Part shown: positions 53,414-62,594 of the stretch, piece after piece
Layout: each line of letters starts with the position of its first letter
Position numbering within the stretch: the stretch's first letter is position 1
Assembly (NCBI RefSeq): GCF_001672295.1
Contig: NZ_JXMS01000018.1
Location: 1-64,000 of the forward strand
From: Halodesulfovibrio spirochaetisodalis
Lineage (GTDB): Bacteria; Desulfobacterota; Desulfovibrionia; Desulfovibrionales; Desulfovibrionaceae
Direction of reading: 5' to 3'
DNA: 64,000 nt
The notes under the pieces: model-generated
What the model was told of the DNA's origin: nothing
What the model saw: only the letters and a program-made list of their open reading frames with translations
Databases searched by the model: none
Position numbers and translations under genes: made by a program

Positions 53414-54135
53414 TGTCTGTAATTCAAGCAGAAGGGCTCTGTAAAATTTATGGCAAACGCGAAGTTGTCCGCAATATCAACCTCCAGATGGAGCAGGGTG
53501 AAATTGTGGGACTTCTTGGCCCGAACGGTGCCGGTAAGACTACAACCTTCTACATGCTCATCGGAATCGTTAAGCCCAATGCGGGTGTTGTACGTGTAGA
53601 TGACATGCAGGTCACCGACTGGCCGCTGCACGAAAGAGCCAGAATCGGACTCAGCTACCTTCCTCAGGAAAGTTCTGTTTTCAAAAAATTAACAGTGTCG
53701 CAAAATCTGCAGCTGATTTTGGAACAGACCAGTCTTTCTCGTGCTGATCAAAAAAGGCGTGAAGAAGAATTAATGGAAGAGTTCGGTATTACCCATATCC
53801 GCGATACACACGCTATGCATATTTCCGGTGGTGAGCGCAGACGCCTTGAGATTGCCCGCGCATTGATCCGTGACCCGAAATTCATTCTTCTTGATGAACC
53901 TTTTGCAGGGATTGACCCGCTGGCTGTTGATGATATTCAGGATATTATCCGCGCGTTGCGTGACAAGGGGATGGGCGTACTCATTTCCGACCATAACGTT
54001 AGAGAAACATTAACTATCTGTGACAGGGCGAACCTTGTTTATGAGGGACAGATAATTCTTTCCGGCACGCCGCAAGAAATTGTCGAAAACCCGAAAGCCC
54101 GTAGTGTCTACCTTGGAGAAGGTTTTACACTTTAG
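53413..54135 (+). CDS. lptB: LPS export ABC transporter ATPase LptB
   Basis: A 240-residue ABC ATPase. Walker A GPNGAGKTT (36-44), signature ISGGERRRLEIARAL, and Walker B FILLDEPFAGIDP. It drives LPS extraction by LptFG. Operon end; a terminator follows. Confidence 0.95.
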   Translation: MSVIQAEGLCKIYGKREVVRNINLQMEQGEIVGLLGPNGAGKTTTFYMLIGIVKPNAGVVRVDDMQVTDWPLHERARIGLSYLPQESSVFKKLTVSQNLQLILEQTSLSRADQKRREEELMEEFGITHIRDTHAMHISGGERRRLEIARALIRDPKFILLDEPFAGIDPLAVDDIQDIIRALRDKGMGVLISDHNVRETLTICDRANLVYEGQIILSGTPQEIVENPKARSVYLGEGFTL

Positions 54136-54171
54136 TTTGCTGATAAAAAATATAACTTGCGCATTGCAATT

Positions 54172-54199
54172 AAAAAAAGCCCGTACCACGGGCTTTTTT
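54172..54199 (+). terminator. Intrinsic terminator after lptB
   Basis: Stem agcccgt/acgggct with loop acc, flanked by A7 and T6. Confidence 0.85.
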
Positions 54200-54333
54200 C
54201 TTTGTTGCATATATCGTTCCTATGTGGCAAAAAAGAGATTAGTTATGTGATTTGGAATGTTTTTTGATAGGCAGTACTCATACTTTATATTCCAGCTTTT
54301 TAGCTAGTCGAACCACATAGGACATTCTTATAT

Positions 54334-55761
54334 ATGGCTCTTGAACTTCGCCAACAATTAAAGCTTGCTCAGCAGCTTGTCATGACTCCTCAATTGCAAC
54401 AGGCAATCAAGCTGTTGCAACTTTCCCGCGTGGAACTTGCTGAAACCGTTCAGCAAGAACTGCTGGAAAACCCTTTTCTTGAAGAGTCCTTGGAAGAAAG
54501 CGTAAATCCAGATAAAACTTCTGCTGCAGAACAGCGTAAAGATGAACAGGAAGCTTATGACAAAGAGCTTTCAAACAACGCTGACTGGGAAGACTATCTG
54601 GGCGATTTTTCAAGTACGACCAAACAGGTTTCAATGCGGGAATCCGAAGCACTGGAGGAAATGAGTTCCTTCGAGGCTCGCCTTGCACCTGCTCCCACTC
54701 TGGATGGTCATCTGAACTGGCAATTAATGCTTTCCCCTTTAAGTGAAGAACAGCTTAGAGTAGGGGAAGTCATCATCGGCAACATCAGTTCTAACGGATA
54801 CCTCCATGTATCTGATGAAGAACTGGCCAATATTGCGCAAAGCGATGTTGAAACTGTCGATTTAATGATTCAGCGCATTCAACAATTTGACCCTGTGGGT
54901 GTTGCGGCCCGCACGCCTCAAGAATGCCTGTTGGTTCAGGTCAAGGCTCTGAATTACGATCGCGATCCTATTCTTGTAGATATTATTACTAATCATCTTG
55001 AAGACTTGGAAAAGCGTCGCTACAAACCTCTTGCCCGTAAATACAAAATTTCTCTTGAAGATCTCAAGGAATACCTCGACATCATTCAAAGTCTTGACCC
55101 TATGCCCGGAGCACGCTTTGGAGGAGGCGAAGCGCAGTACGTTGCGCCGGACGTCTACATTTATGAATATGAAGGGGACTTCGTTATCGTCCTCAACGAA
55201 GACGGCTTGCCTCAATTACAACTCAGTGAATTAACTGCGCAACTCCCAAAAACAGTTTCAAGTGAAGAAAAAGACTACTATCAAGACAAGATGCGTTCTG
55301 CTTCCTGGCTGATAAAAAGTCTGTACCAACGTCAACGAACTTTATATAAAGTAGTTGAGAGCATTGTTAAGTATCAGAAAGAATTCTTCCAGAATGGCGT
55401 AACCTCATTAAAGCCGCTTATTCTTAAAGATATTGCAGATGATATTGGCATGCACGAATCAACGGTTAGCCGTATCACTACTAATAAGTATATTTCGACC
55501 CCACACGGTATTTTTGAACTGAAGTTCTTCTTCAACAGTGCGATTGGCCTTGATGATGGTAGTCAGGTCGGATCCGAGAGCGTTAAGGCGCTTATTAAAA
55601 AACTTATTGCTGAAGAAAATACTAAAAAACCGTTAAGTGATGAAAAAATCGGAGAAATTCTCAAAGAAAAACTTCAGGTTAACATTGCACGAAGAACTGT
55701 AGCTAAATACCGCACTGCAATGAATATCCCTTCATCATCCAAGAGAAAGGTGGTATTCTAG
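54334..55761 (+). CDS. rpoN: RNA polymerase sigma-54 factor
   Basis: A 475-residue sigma-54. The Gln/Leu-rich activator-interacting region I (1-50, LRQQLKLAQQLVMTPQLQQAIKLLQLS), the acidic region II, and the DNA-binding region III with helix-turn-helix and the RpoN box ARRTVAKYR near the end are all present. It directs transcription of nitrogen, flagellar and stress genes with activator ATPases. It starts the rpoN-hpf-ptsN-rapZ block. Confidence 0.96.
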   Translation: MALELRQQLKLAQQLVMTPQLQQAIKLLQLSRVELAETVQQELLENPFLEESLEESVNPDKTSAAEQRKDEQEAYDKELSNNADWEDYLGDFSSTTKQVSMRESEALEEMSSFEARLAPAPTLDGHLNWQLMLSPLSEEQLRVGEVIIGNISSNGYLHVSDEELANIAQSDVETVDLMIQRIQQFDPVGVAARTPQECLLVQVKALNYDRDPILVDIITNHLEDLEKRRYKPLARKYKISLEDLKEYLDIIQSLDPMPGARFGGGEAQYVAPDVYIYEYEGDFVIVLNEDGLPQLQLSELTAQLPKTVSSEEKDYYQDKMRSASWLIKSLYQRQRTLYKVVESIVKYQKEFFQNGVTSLKPLILKDIADDIGMHESTVSRITTNKYISTPHGIFELKFFFNSAIGLDDGSQVGSESVKALIKKLIAEENTKKPLSDEKIGEILKEKLQVNIARRTVAKYRTAMNIPSSSKRKVVF

Positions 55762-55815
55762 AAGCGAAACCAGCTGACTCACAGGGTTTCAAAAGTATCC
55801 AAATTAGGAGGCACT

Positions 55816-56352
55816 ATGAACATCGCATTCACTTTCAAGAACTTTGAGCCTTCCAATCACCTGAAAGCTTATGCCGAACGACGCTTTAGCAAGCTAGGCA
55901 GATTCTTACCGAACCCTGAACACTTGGAAATGCAAGTATCACTTTCTGTTGACAATTTCCGCCACAAAGCAGAGATTTCTCTGGTATCAGACAACTTAAA
56001 CTTGTCTGCAACCGAACAGTCTGAAGATATGTATGCAACTGTTGATCTTGTGCGCGACAAGCTTAAAGCACAGATCATACGCCGTACTGAAAAATCGCAA
56101 GCTAAACGAAACGGTGCAGAAAAGTTTGTTCTTGAAGGCTCCATGCCTCCAGAAGAAGCTGCAGAATCAGAACGCACTATTATAGGTATGGATAAATTTG
56201 TTCCAAAACCTATGGATCTTGATGAAGCTGCTATGCAACTAGACGCACTTGAGTATGGCTTCCTTGTTTTTCTTAATGCCGAAACCGAACGGGTAAACGT
56301 GATCTACCGAAGAAAAGATAACAATTTCGGATTGATCGACCCTGTTCTCTAG
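55816..56352 (+). CDS. hpf: Ribosome hibernation promoting factor, long form
   Basis: A 178-residue HPF with the N-terminal S30AE domain and a C-terminal dimerisation domain (MDKFVPKPMDLDEAAMQLDALEYGFLVFLNAETERVNVIYRRKDNNFGLI). The long form joins ribosomes into 100S dimers in stationary phase. SD AGGAGG precedes the ATG. It sits between rpoN and ptsN in the usual order. Confidence 0.94.
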   Translation: MNIAFTFKNFEPSNHLKAYAERRFSKLGRFLPNPEHLEMQVSLSVDNFRHKAEISLVSDNLNLSATEQSEDMYATVDLVRDKLKAQIIRRTEKSQAKRNGAEKFVLEGSMPPEEAAESERTIIGMDKFVPKPMDLDEAAMQLDALEYGFLVFLNAETERVNVIYRRKDNNFGLIDPVL

Positions 56353-56360
56353 GAAACGTA

Positions 56361-56810
56361 ATGAAACTGGGTGAATACCTGGAAAAAGAACTTGTATTGC
56401 CGGAGCTTACCGCCAGCACCAAAAAAGAGGCGCTGGCGGAGCTTCTGGCTCCTGTTGTTGATAAAAATCCGTCACTAAATGCGGATGAAGTATTTAACGT
56501 GCTCATGGAACGAGAAGCTCTGGGGACTACCGGTATTGGTAACGGTATTGCTATTCCTCATGGAAAGCTTCCATCTTTGGATAAGATAGTCGTTGTTGCA
56601 GGCCGCAGTGTTGACGGACTTGATTTTGAAGCACTGGACCAAGAGCCATGTAAGATCTTCTTTATGGTGCTTGCGCCGGAAAATGTAGCAGGAACACACT
56701 TACGCATCCTTGCCCAAATTTCCCGACTGCTTAAAGATGAAGATTTTAAACGTGTCTTTATGGAATCGGATACACAAGAAGCCCTCTGGAACCTTTTATC
56801 TGCTGCATAG
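56361..56810 (+). CDS. ptsN: PTS IIA-like nitrogen-regulatory protein
   Basis: A 149-residue EIIA-Ntr. Phosphorylated His67 lies in GIAIPHGKL. It takes phosphate from a nitrogen-PTS-like or HPr protein and regulates metabolism and transport. Eight bases after hpf and 12 before rapZ. Confidence 0.92.
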   Translation: MKLGEYLEKELVLPELTASTKKEALAELLAPVVDKNPSLNADEVFNVLMEREALGTTGIGNGIAIPHGKLPSLDKIVVVAGRSVDGLDFEALDQEPCKIFFMVLAPENVAGTHLRILAQISRLLKDEDFKRVFMESDTQEALWNLLSAA

Positions 56811-56822
56811 CGTAAAGACTCT

Positions 56823-57713
56823 ATGATCTCCGCCTCCAAGCGTTCAATCCCTGTTATTATCGTTGCCGGCCTTTCGGGTGCCGGTAAAAGTAGTGCGTTA
56901 AAAGTCTTTGAAGATATGGCGTACTACACAATCGATGGGCTTCCTGTCTCAATGACATCACAGTTTATCGAGGTTCTTACGGGTTGTGCACTGGAAAGCT
57001 ATAAAGGAATCGTATTAGGGGTAGACGTACGCCAGAGTACATTCAGGGATGAGTGGGCCGCGACAATACAACAGCTGGCAACAGCAGGGTATTCGCCTAC
57101 GGTTATTTTCCTTGAATCACGTGCAGATGTTATTTTGCGCAGATATAAAGAGACAAGACGTCCGCATCCGTTTGAAGGCTGTGGCACCGGTCTTGAGCAA
57201 GCCATGACCCGCGAGCGGGAACTCATGGCACCGGCGCGAGCTGAAGCTGATTTTATTTTTGATACCTCAGAGTATTCAATTCATGACCTTCGCCGCGTAC
57301 TGCAACGCCGCTGGCAATCAGAAGAAAGTGATGCAAAGGGGCTGAAAGTGCATATTATGAGTTTTGGCTTTAAGCATAGTACTCCTTCTGAAGCAGACAT
57401 GATTTTTGACTTACGCTTTTTACCGAACCCGTATCATAATCCTGAACTACGCCCTTTCAGCGGTCAGGACGAGCCTGTCGTCAATTTTGTGCTCAACCAC
57501 AGCATGGGGCAGACCTATTTGAAAAAGCTTGAAGACCTGTTGCATTTCACGCTGTTGCAAATGGAAAAAGAAGGGCGGTACCGCATCACCATCGGCTTCG
57601 GCTGTACTGGTGGGAAGCATCGCTCTGTTGCAGTAACCGAGGCCATCTACAATTTTTTGAAAAAATCTGACTTTGCTGTCTCAAAAGAGCATAGACATAT
57701 TAACCTGGCATAA
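56823..57713 (+). CDS. rapZ: RNase adapter / nucleotide-binding protein
   Basis: A 296-residue RapZ. Walker A GLSGAGKS (16-23) lies in the N-terminal P-loop domain; the C-terminal domain has FGCTGGKHRSV, the family signature. In enterobacteria it guides RNase E to sRNAs; in this group the role is less defined. It follows ptsN. Confidence 0.94.
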   Translation: MISASKRSIPVIIVAGLSGAGKSSALKVFEDMAYYTIDGLPVSMTSQFIEVLTGCALESYKGIVLGVDVRQSTFRDEWAATIQQLATAGYSPTVIFLESRADVILRRYKETRRPHPFEGCGTGLEQAMTRERELMAPARAEADFIFDTSEYSIHDLRRVLQRRWQSEESDAKGLKVHIMSFGFKHSTPSEADMIFDLRFLPNPYHNPELRPFSGQDEPVVNFVLNHSMGQTYLKKLEDLLHFTLLQMEKEGRYRITIGFGCTGGKHRSVAVTEAIYNFLKKSDFAVSKEHRHINLA

Positions 57714-57742
57714 TGCCGTAAGCCGACACATATAATAATCCC

Positions 57743-58177
57743 ATGTCTACTACATTCCCTGAAGAAAAAAATATCGGTGTAGTTATTGTTACTCACACAA
57801 ACTACGGCGCAGCTCTCTTGAGTGCTGCCGAAGTTATTATGGGCAAACAAACATCCTGCGAAACCGTAAGTGTTGACAGTGAAAAAGACGTATCAGAAAC
57901 AGTCACAACCATTAAAGAAATGGTTGAAAAAGTAGATGAAGGGCGCGGTGTTCTGGTGCTTACAGACATGTTTGGCGGAACTCCGACCAACTTAAGCCTT
58001 TCTTTGCTCGGTACCCGACATCTGGAAGTTCTTACAGGTGTAAACCTGCCGATGCTTCTCAAAGTATTCGGATGCCGGACCATGACTCTCGACCGTCTTG
58101 CCATTGAAGCTAAAGATGCTGGTGGAAAAGGCATTGTCATGGCCGGTGAAATTCTGCGAAGTAAGGTTAACGGGTAA
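57743..58177 (+). CDS. PTS mannose-type EIIA
   Basis: A 144-residue mannose/fructose/sorbose-family EIIA domain. The active His18 lies in GVVIVTHTNYG. It carries phosphate from HPr to EIIB. It is followed within three bases by the EIIB gene and then by a broken EIIC. Confidence 0.9.
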   Translation: MSTTFPEEKNIGVVIVTHTNYGAALLSAAEVIMGKQTSCETVSVDSEKDVSETVTTIKEMVEKVDEGRGVLVLTDMFGGTPTNLSLSLLGTRHLEVLTGVNLPMLLKVFGCRTMTLDRLAIEAKDAGGKGIVMAGEILRSKVNG

Positions 58178-58180
58178 GAC

Positions 58181-58636
58181 ATGGCGTGGATTCGAATTGA
58201 CAATCGGCTAATACATGGACAAGTTATCGAAACTTGGATTCCTTATACCAACGCAAAGCACCTGCTGGTTGTTAATGACGATTTTGCTGATGATGTGCTG
58301 CGTCAACAAATTGCTACCCTTGCAATTCCAGGACGTATTTCAGTAGACTTTATCCATATTGCGGACATCATGGCTTACGCCCAGAGTAATAATTTGCAGG
58401 ATACGCTCATTATACTAGCTGACTGTGAAGACGCTAAGCGTATCCATGACGAAGGATTTTCCTTTGATTCTATCAATATCGGGAACTTGCATTATGCGCC
58501 CGGCAAAAAACAGCTATGTGATCATATCGCCATCTCTGACCATGACGAAGAGTGTTTGAAGTTTTTTGCCAATAATGAAATTGTTCTCGACTTTCGCTGC
58601 GTTCCAAACCAACCATTACAAATAAAAGGGTTATAG
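58181..58636 (+). CDS. PTS mannose-type EIIB
   Basis: A 151-residue EIIB of the mannose family, with the active His12 in DNRLIHGQV. It passes phosphate from EIIA to the incoming sugar. The stop is two bases before the EIIC start. Confidence 0.92.
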   Translation: MAWIRIDNRLIHGQVIETWIPYTNAKHLLVVNDDFADDVLRQQIATLAIPGRISVDFIHIADIMAYAQSNNLQDTLIILADCEDAKRIHDEGFSFDSINIGNLHYAPGKKQLCDHIAISDHDEECLKFFANNEIVLDFRCVPNQPLQIKGL

Positions 58637-58638
58637 TA

Positions 58639-59354
58639 ATGGATGTTGCCTTTCCTGTTATTCAGTTCTCATCAATTCCGTGGCTTAGCGCCTACGCTTT
58701 TTTTTTGCCATCTTAGCCCTGCTGCGAACCAGCATTAATCTGGGGTTTGTTGAAAGACCTCTGGCAATCGGTTTTTTCTGGGCAGTCATAACAGGCGAGT
58801 GGGAGCTTGCACTACCAGCTGCCATTTTTTTTGAGCTGTTCTGGCTCGACCTTTTCCCTGTAGGTACCTATATCCCCCCGAATGGCGCAGCAGCCTTGGT
58901 TGCAACCTTGGCTACAGCCAGCTTTTTCTCATTAGAATTTCCATCACAACTCGTTGTTCCTATGGTACTTGCCATGCCTGCTGCTTTGCTCAGCCCATAT
59001 CTGGAACAAACATTGAGGCAACGGCACAATGCTCACCACAACAGGTTGCTGGCTTTGGCAAATCCAGAATCCCACTCAGATGAACAACATTTTGTAGATA
59101 AAGTTATAACAAAGGCATTACTCCAAACCCTTTGTGTAAACTTTATTTTCTTCTTTCTCTACCTGCTTGTGCTAATTAGCACTATCTCCTTTGCATATGA
59201 GATATATGGCGGTATTATTGAATGTTCAGGGGTCTCATGGAGCTATTTATGGTTCTTTGCTGCTCTTGGTGGTGTTCTTTCCTTAAGAGTACGACACGCT
59301 TACTATTCCTTCTTTTTTTTCCTTTTTGCTGTGGTAGTTATTACAAATCTGTAG
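58639..59354 (+). pseudogene. PTS mannose-type EIIC, frame broken at T9 (or slippage-dependent)
   Basis: ATG at 58639 opens MDVAFPVIQFSSIPWLSAYAFF, but the frame stops at 58714 after nine T at 58698-58706. The frame shifted by -1 then continues without a stop from FAILALLRTSINLGFVERPLAIG to the end at 59354, giving in total about 238 residues, a normal EIIC length. That stretch has the EIIC signatures FFELFWLDLFPVGTYIPPNG and SPYLEQ. One extra T (T10) would restore the frame. A sequencing error, a real loss, or transcriptional slippage on the A/T run would each explain it. No EIID gene follows. Confidence 0.75.
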
Positions 59355-59490
59355 CTTTTTTTCTCAGAAAAAAATTGCCTGACAGGCATACAAGTGCTTG
59401 GCAGCAGTTTTAGTTTGTGCTATCTGTCACAAACTCAGTTTGGAAATAGGCGTGAACAACGCGTTACAACAATTTCTGGAGGAAATTACC

Positions 59491-60405
59491 ATGGCAGTAC
59501 TCGTATTGGGACATATGAACCCGGACACAGATTCTATCATTTCTGCAATCGCTGTTGCGGATGCACTTAATAAACGCGGTATCGAAGCTAAAGCAGTAGC
59601 ACAGGGCGAAGTAACACCTGAATCTGCTTTTGTACTCGAAAAATTCGGTCTTACCGCTCCAGAAGTTGTTACTTCTGTTGCCGGCCAGAAAGTATGGCTC
59701 GTTGATACCTCTGATAAAGCTCAGCTTCCAGCTGACATCGACGAAGCTGAAATCTGTGGCGTAATCGACCACCACAAACTGGGCGACATCACCACTTCAA
59801 ACCCTCTCGAAATGTGGGTATGGCCTGTAGGTTGCAGCTGTACAGCAATCAAAGGCTTCTACGATCACTACGGTCTTGAAATTCCTGCAGGCATTGCAGG
59901 CGGCATGCTTTGCGCTATCCTTTCCGATACCGTAATGTTCAAGTCTGTAACTTGCACTGACGCTGATAAAGTGGCTGTAGAAGCTCTTGCTAAACTTTCT
60001 AACGTTTCCGACACAACCGCACTAGGCATGGAAATGTTCAAAGTTAAGTCTGCTGTAGATGGCGCAACCATGGAAGAACTCGTATTCCGTGATTACAAAG
60101 ATTTCGACATGAACGGCAACAAAGTTGGTATCGGCCAGCTTGAAGTTGTTGATCTTTCTCTTCTTGACGCTGTTAAGTCCGGCCTTAAAGAAGAAATTGC
60201 TAAAGTAAAAGCAGACGGTCGCCACTCTGTATTCCTTCTTCTCACTGACATCATGAAAGAAGGCTCTGAAATGCTTATCTGTTCTGACGACGCTTCCGTT
60301 GTTGAAAAAGCATTCGGCGTAGCAGGCGACGAGTCAGTATGGCTTGACGGCGTAATGAGCCGCAAAAAACAGGTTGTTCCTAACTTTGAAAAAGCTTTCA
60401 AATAG
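59491..60405 (+). CDS. ppaC: Manganese-dependent inorganic pyrophosphatase
   Basis: A 304-residue family II pyrophosphatase of the DHH superfamily. Metal-ligand motifs are GHMNPDTDS (H8, D12, D14) and VIDHHKLGD, then the C-terminal SRKKQVVP substrate-binding motif. It hydrolyses pyrophosphate, including that from sulfate activation, which makes it important in sulfate reducers. SD TGGAGGAAATT fixes the start MAVLV over an upstream ATG. Confidence 0.94.
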   Translation: MAVLVLGHMNPDTDSIISAIAVADALNKRGIEAKAVAQGEVTPESAFVLEKFGLTAPEVVTSVAGQKVWLVDTSDKAQLPADIDEAEICGVIDHHKLGDITTSNPLEMWVWPVGCSCTAIKGFYDHYGLEIPAGIAGGMLCAILSDTVMFKSVTCTDADKVAVEALAKLSNVSDTTALGMEMFKVKSAVDGATMEELVFRDYKDFDMNGNKVGIGQLEVVDLSLLDAVKSGLKEEIAKVKADGRHSVFLLLTDIMKEGSEMLICSDDASVVEKAFGVAGDESVWLDGVMSRKKQVVPNFEKAFK

Positions 60406-60425
60406 TAGGTAACTACATCGTTTGT

Positions 60426-60460
60426 AAGCCCCGAAGAGCATGCTCTTCGGGGCTTTTTTA
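60426..60460. terminator. Intrinsic terminator after ppaC
   Basis: A perfect 15-bp palindromic stem centred at 60440/60441 (aagccccgaagagca/tgctcttcggggctt), ending in T6 on the + strand. It converges on the cca stop. Confidence 0.88.
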
Positions 60461-61567
60461 TTTTCGACTCCCATGAGAGAGCGCCAGACAACGCAGTTCT
60501 CGCAAACGTCGGCCAGACTCTGCTCCGAGGTTTTGTGATTCGGGAGGAAGGGTAACAGTGAGAATTGTATCCAGATCGTTCTGTGCGTCAGGTAAGTAAT
60601 CTATTCCAGAATCTGCCTTGACCATTGCAAAAAAGGATTCAAAAATATTTTGCCTATGCAGAGAGTAAAGCAGATCTACTTTTGTTCCTGTTCGAAGTAA
60701 GCTGTACATGGCGCCTTTCATATGCTGCCGCGCTGCAATTCCTCCTGCTTTGATCATGTGGTTTGAAAGCTTGAGACGAGCCCCAAGCTCTCTAGCATGC
60801 AATTCGCCTCTGTGTTCGTGCCCAATATGTCGAGGCAATACAGCGGATTCAGTCGACTGCTTCCCCAGATCATGACAAAGCGCCATATAACAGGTGGTTA
60901 TATCACCTTGACATCGGTTGATAGTCGTAACAGTATGAGCAAGACAGTCGTCATAGTGGTACTGAATAGTACCAGCAGGTATGGAAGACATGGAGCTGAG
61001 TTCAAAAAACCAAGGATATAAGCATGATGCTGAGTCCAGCACAGAGAGGAAGCGTCCCGGTTCTGGAGCTTGCAAAGCTTTTATCAATTCGGAACCAACA
61101 CGTTCCGCAGTTACTGACTCAAGCACCCCAGCTACGGACACATTACGCATCTGCTCTATAGCGTCGGGATGAACAGTAAAGTCCGGCAGGGCAGCGGCAA
61201 AGCGTGCTACTCGAAAAACGCGAAGCGGATCTTCCAGAAACGCAGTATCAGAAGCAGGTCGTATAATTTTTTTCTCAAGGTCATATAATGAGGTAGGCAA
61301 AGAATACAGGCGTGAAGAATCATCTAATGCAAAGGCATTTATAGTGATATCTCGAGACATAAGGTCTGCCTCAATGTTTCCTCCGCGAAGAGGGGCATAT
61401 TCAATGCCATTGAGGATACAAATGCCGAACTCGTTTCCGGCCTTGCGCGCTGAAGGATTGATGCTTATAAAATGCTCAACAGTTCCGGAAAAAGCAAAGT
61501 CATATTCTCTTGGCGGAACTCCAAGCAACATATCTCGCACTGCGCCGCCTACTAAGTAAAATTTCAT
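60458..61567 (-). CDS. cca: CCA-adding tRNA nucleotidyltransferase (class II) with HD domain
   Basis: A 369-residue protein with the head motif GGAVRD (7-12), the RRDFTINA-like SRDITINAFALD, and an HD phosphohydrolase domain (ALCHDLGKQ). It adds or repairs the 3' CCA of tRNA. In place of the usual DxD it has E21-Y-D23, so the first carboxylate is Glu. The start MKFYL is chosen over one six codons earlier. Divergent from birA. Confidence 0.87.
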   Translation of the reverse strand: MKFYLVGGAVRDMLLGVPPREYDFAFSGTVEHFISINPSARKAGNEFGICILNGIEYAPLRGGNIEADLMSRDITINAFALDDSSRLYSLPTSLYDLEKKIIRPASDTAFLEDPLRVFRVARFAAALPDFTVHPDAIEQMRNVSVAGVLESVTAERVGSELIKALQAPEPGRFLSVLDSASCLYPWFFELSSMSSIPAGTIQYHYDDCLAHTVTTINRCQGDITTCYMALCHDLGKQSTESAVLPRHIGHEHRGELHARELGARLKLSNHMIKAGGIAARQHMKGAMYSLLRTGTKVDLLYSLHRQNIFESFFAMVKADSGIDYLPDAQNDLDTILTVTLPPESQNLGAESGRRLRELRCLALSHGSRK

Positions 61568-61640
61568 ACTTTTTTCATACTGCATGCTGAGAAAGTTTCC
61601 AAGAAAAACCTATTTGACCAACAGGGCTATCACAGAATCT

Positions 61641-62531
61641 ATGCATACCTGCTTTGTACTACACGACCAACTGCCAGACATTACCCTGAAAACCACTCCT
61701 GAAGAGCTTGCTACCGCCCATGCGGGATGGAGCACGCTAGCTGACAAAGAGTGGAGCGAGTCATGTCTTGACGATCTCGCTGTATTTCGTTCTGAGCTTC
61801 CACATTTTTCTTCTGACATTCATATTTGCGGAGAATGTTCTTCAACACTGGATGTCGCACGGGCATTAACAGAACGAAACCTGCTTTGCGAATGGGATTC
61901 CATTTTGGGACTCCGCCAGAAAAGCGGTAGAGGGCAGCTACGTAGAGCATGGAATTCTCCGGAAGGTAATATTTATGCAGCCCTCAGGTTACCAATGACT
62001 GGTTTTTTTGCAAATGAACTCGGTGCATTGGTGATGGGCTTTTTATTAGCTGACGCATTGCAGCAGCTTGGGTATAATGCACGCATAAAATGGCCAAACG
62101 ATATTTTAGTTGATAGCAAAAAAATCGGCGGGATTTTGTTGGAAGAACGTGGTGGAGTTTTGACAGCCGGAATCGGGATAAACCTCCATTCACATCCTCC
62201 TCAAGAAGATTTGCGAACCGAGTGGGCTGTACCTGCAGGCTGCTTGTGCAAAAACGAACAAACTCTGCCGATATTGCAGGTGTGGCAGACACTTGTAGAC
62301 CACATGCATTTTTGCTACAACGCACAGGTTGTTCAGTATACTACCGAGAAATTAATTTCGAGTGTTGAAAAACAACTTGCTTGGCTGGGGCGAGAAGTAT
62401 GGATCCACGGAAGTGATCTAGTCAATCGGTCGGGCAAACTCATGGGGATTTCACAAGATGGTGGCCTTCGAATCCGGCAACAAGACGGAGAAAAGGTTAT
62501 CCATTCCGGTAGTATTTCCCTGCGCCCGTGA
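61641..62531 (+). CDS. birA: Biotin--[acetyl-CoA-carboxylase] ligase
   Basis: A 296-residue biotin protein ligase. The biotinyl-AMP motif is SGRGQLRRAW, and KWPNDILVDSKKIGGILLE is the second. It lacks an N-terminal DNA-binding domain, so it should be a group I ligase. It is 64 bases upstream of pyc, whose product is its likely substrate. The start MHTCF is a judgement; a longer frame opens at 61584 and neither has a strong SD. Confidence 0.88.
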   Translation: MHTCFVLHDQLPDITLKTTPEELATAHAGWSTLADKEWSESCLDDLAVFRSELPHFSSDIHICGECSSTLDVARALTERNLLCEWDSILGLRQKSGRGQLRRAWNSPEGNIYAALRLPMTGFFANELGALVMGFLLADALQQLGYNARIKWPNDILVDSKKIGGILLEERGGVLTAGIGINLHSHPPQEDLRTEWAVPAGCLCKNEQTLPILQVWQTLVDHMHFCYNAQVVQYTTEKLISSVEKQLAWLGREVWIHGSDLVNRSGKLMGISQDGGLRIRQQDGEKVIHSGSISLRP

Positions 62532-62594
62532 TTAGTTCATCTGATGGGTTATTTATTGGCCAAATGTCACCGACGCTGCAAAACGAGGATTGAA

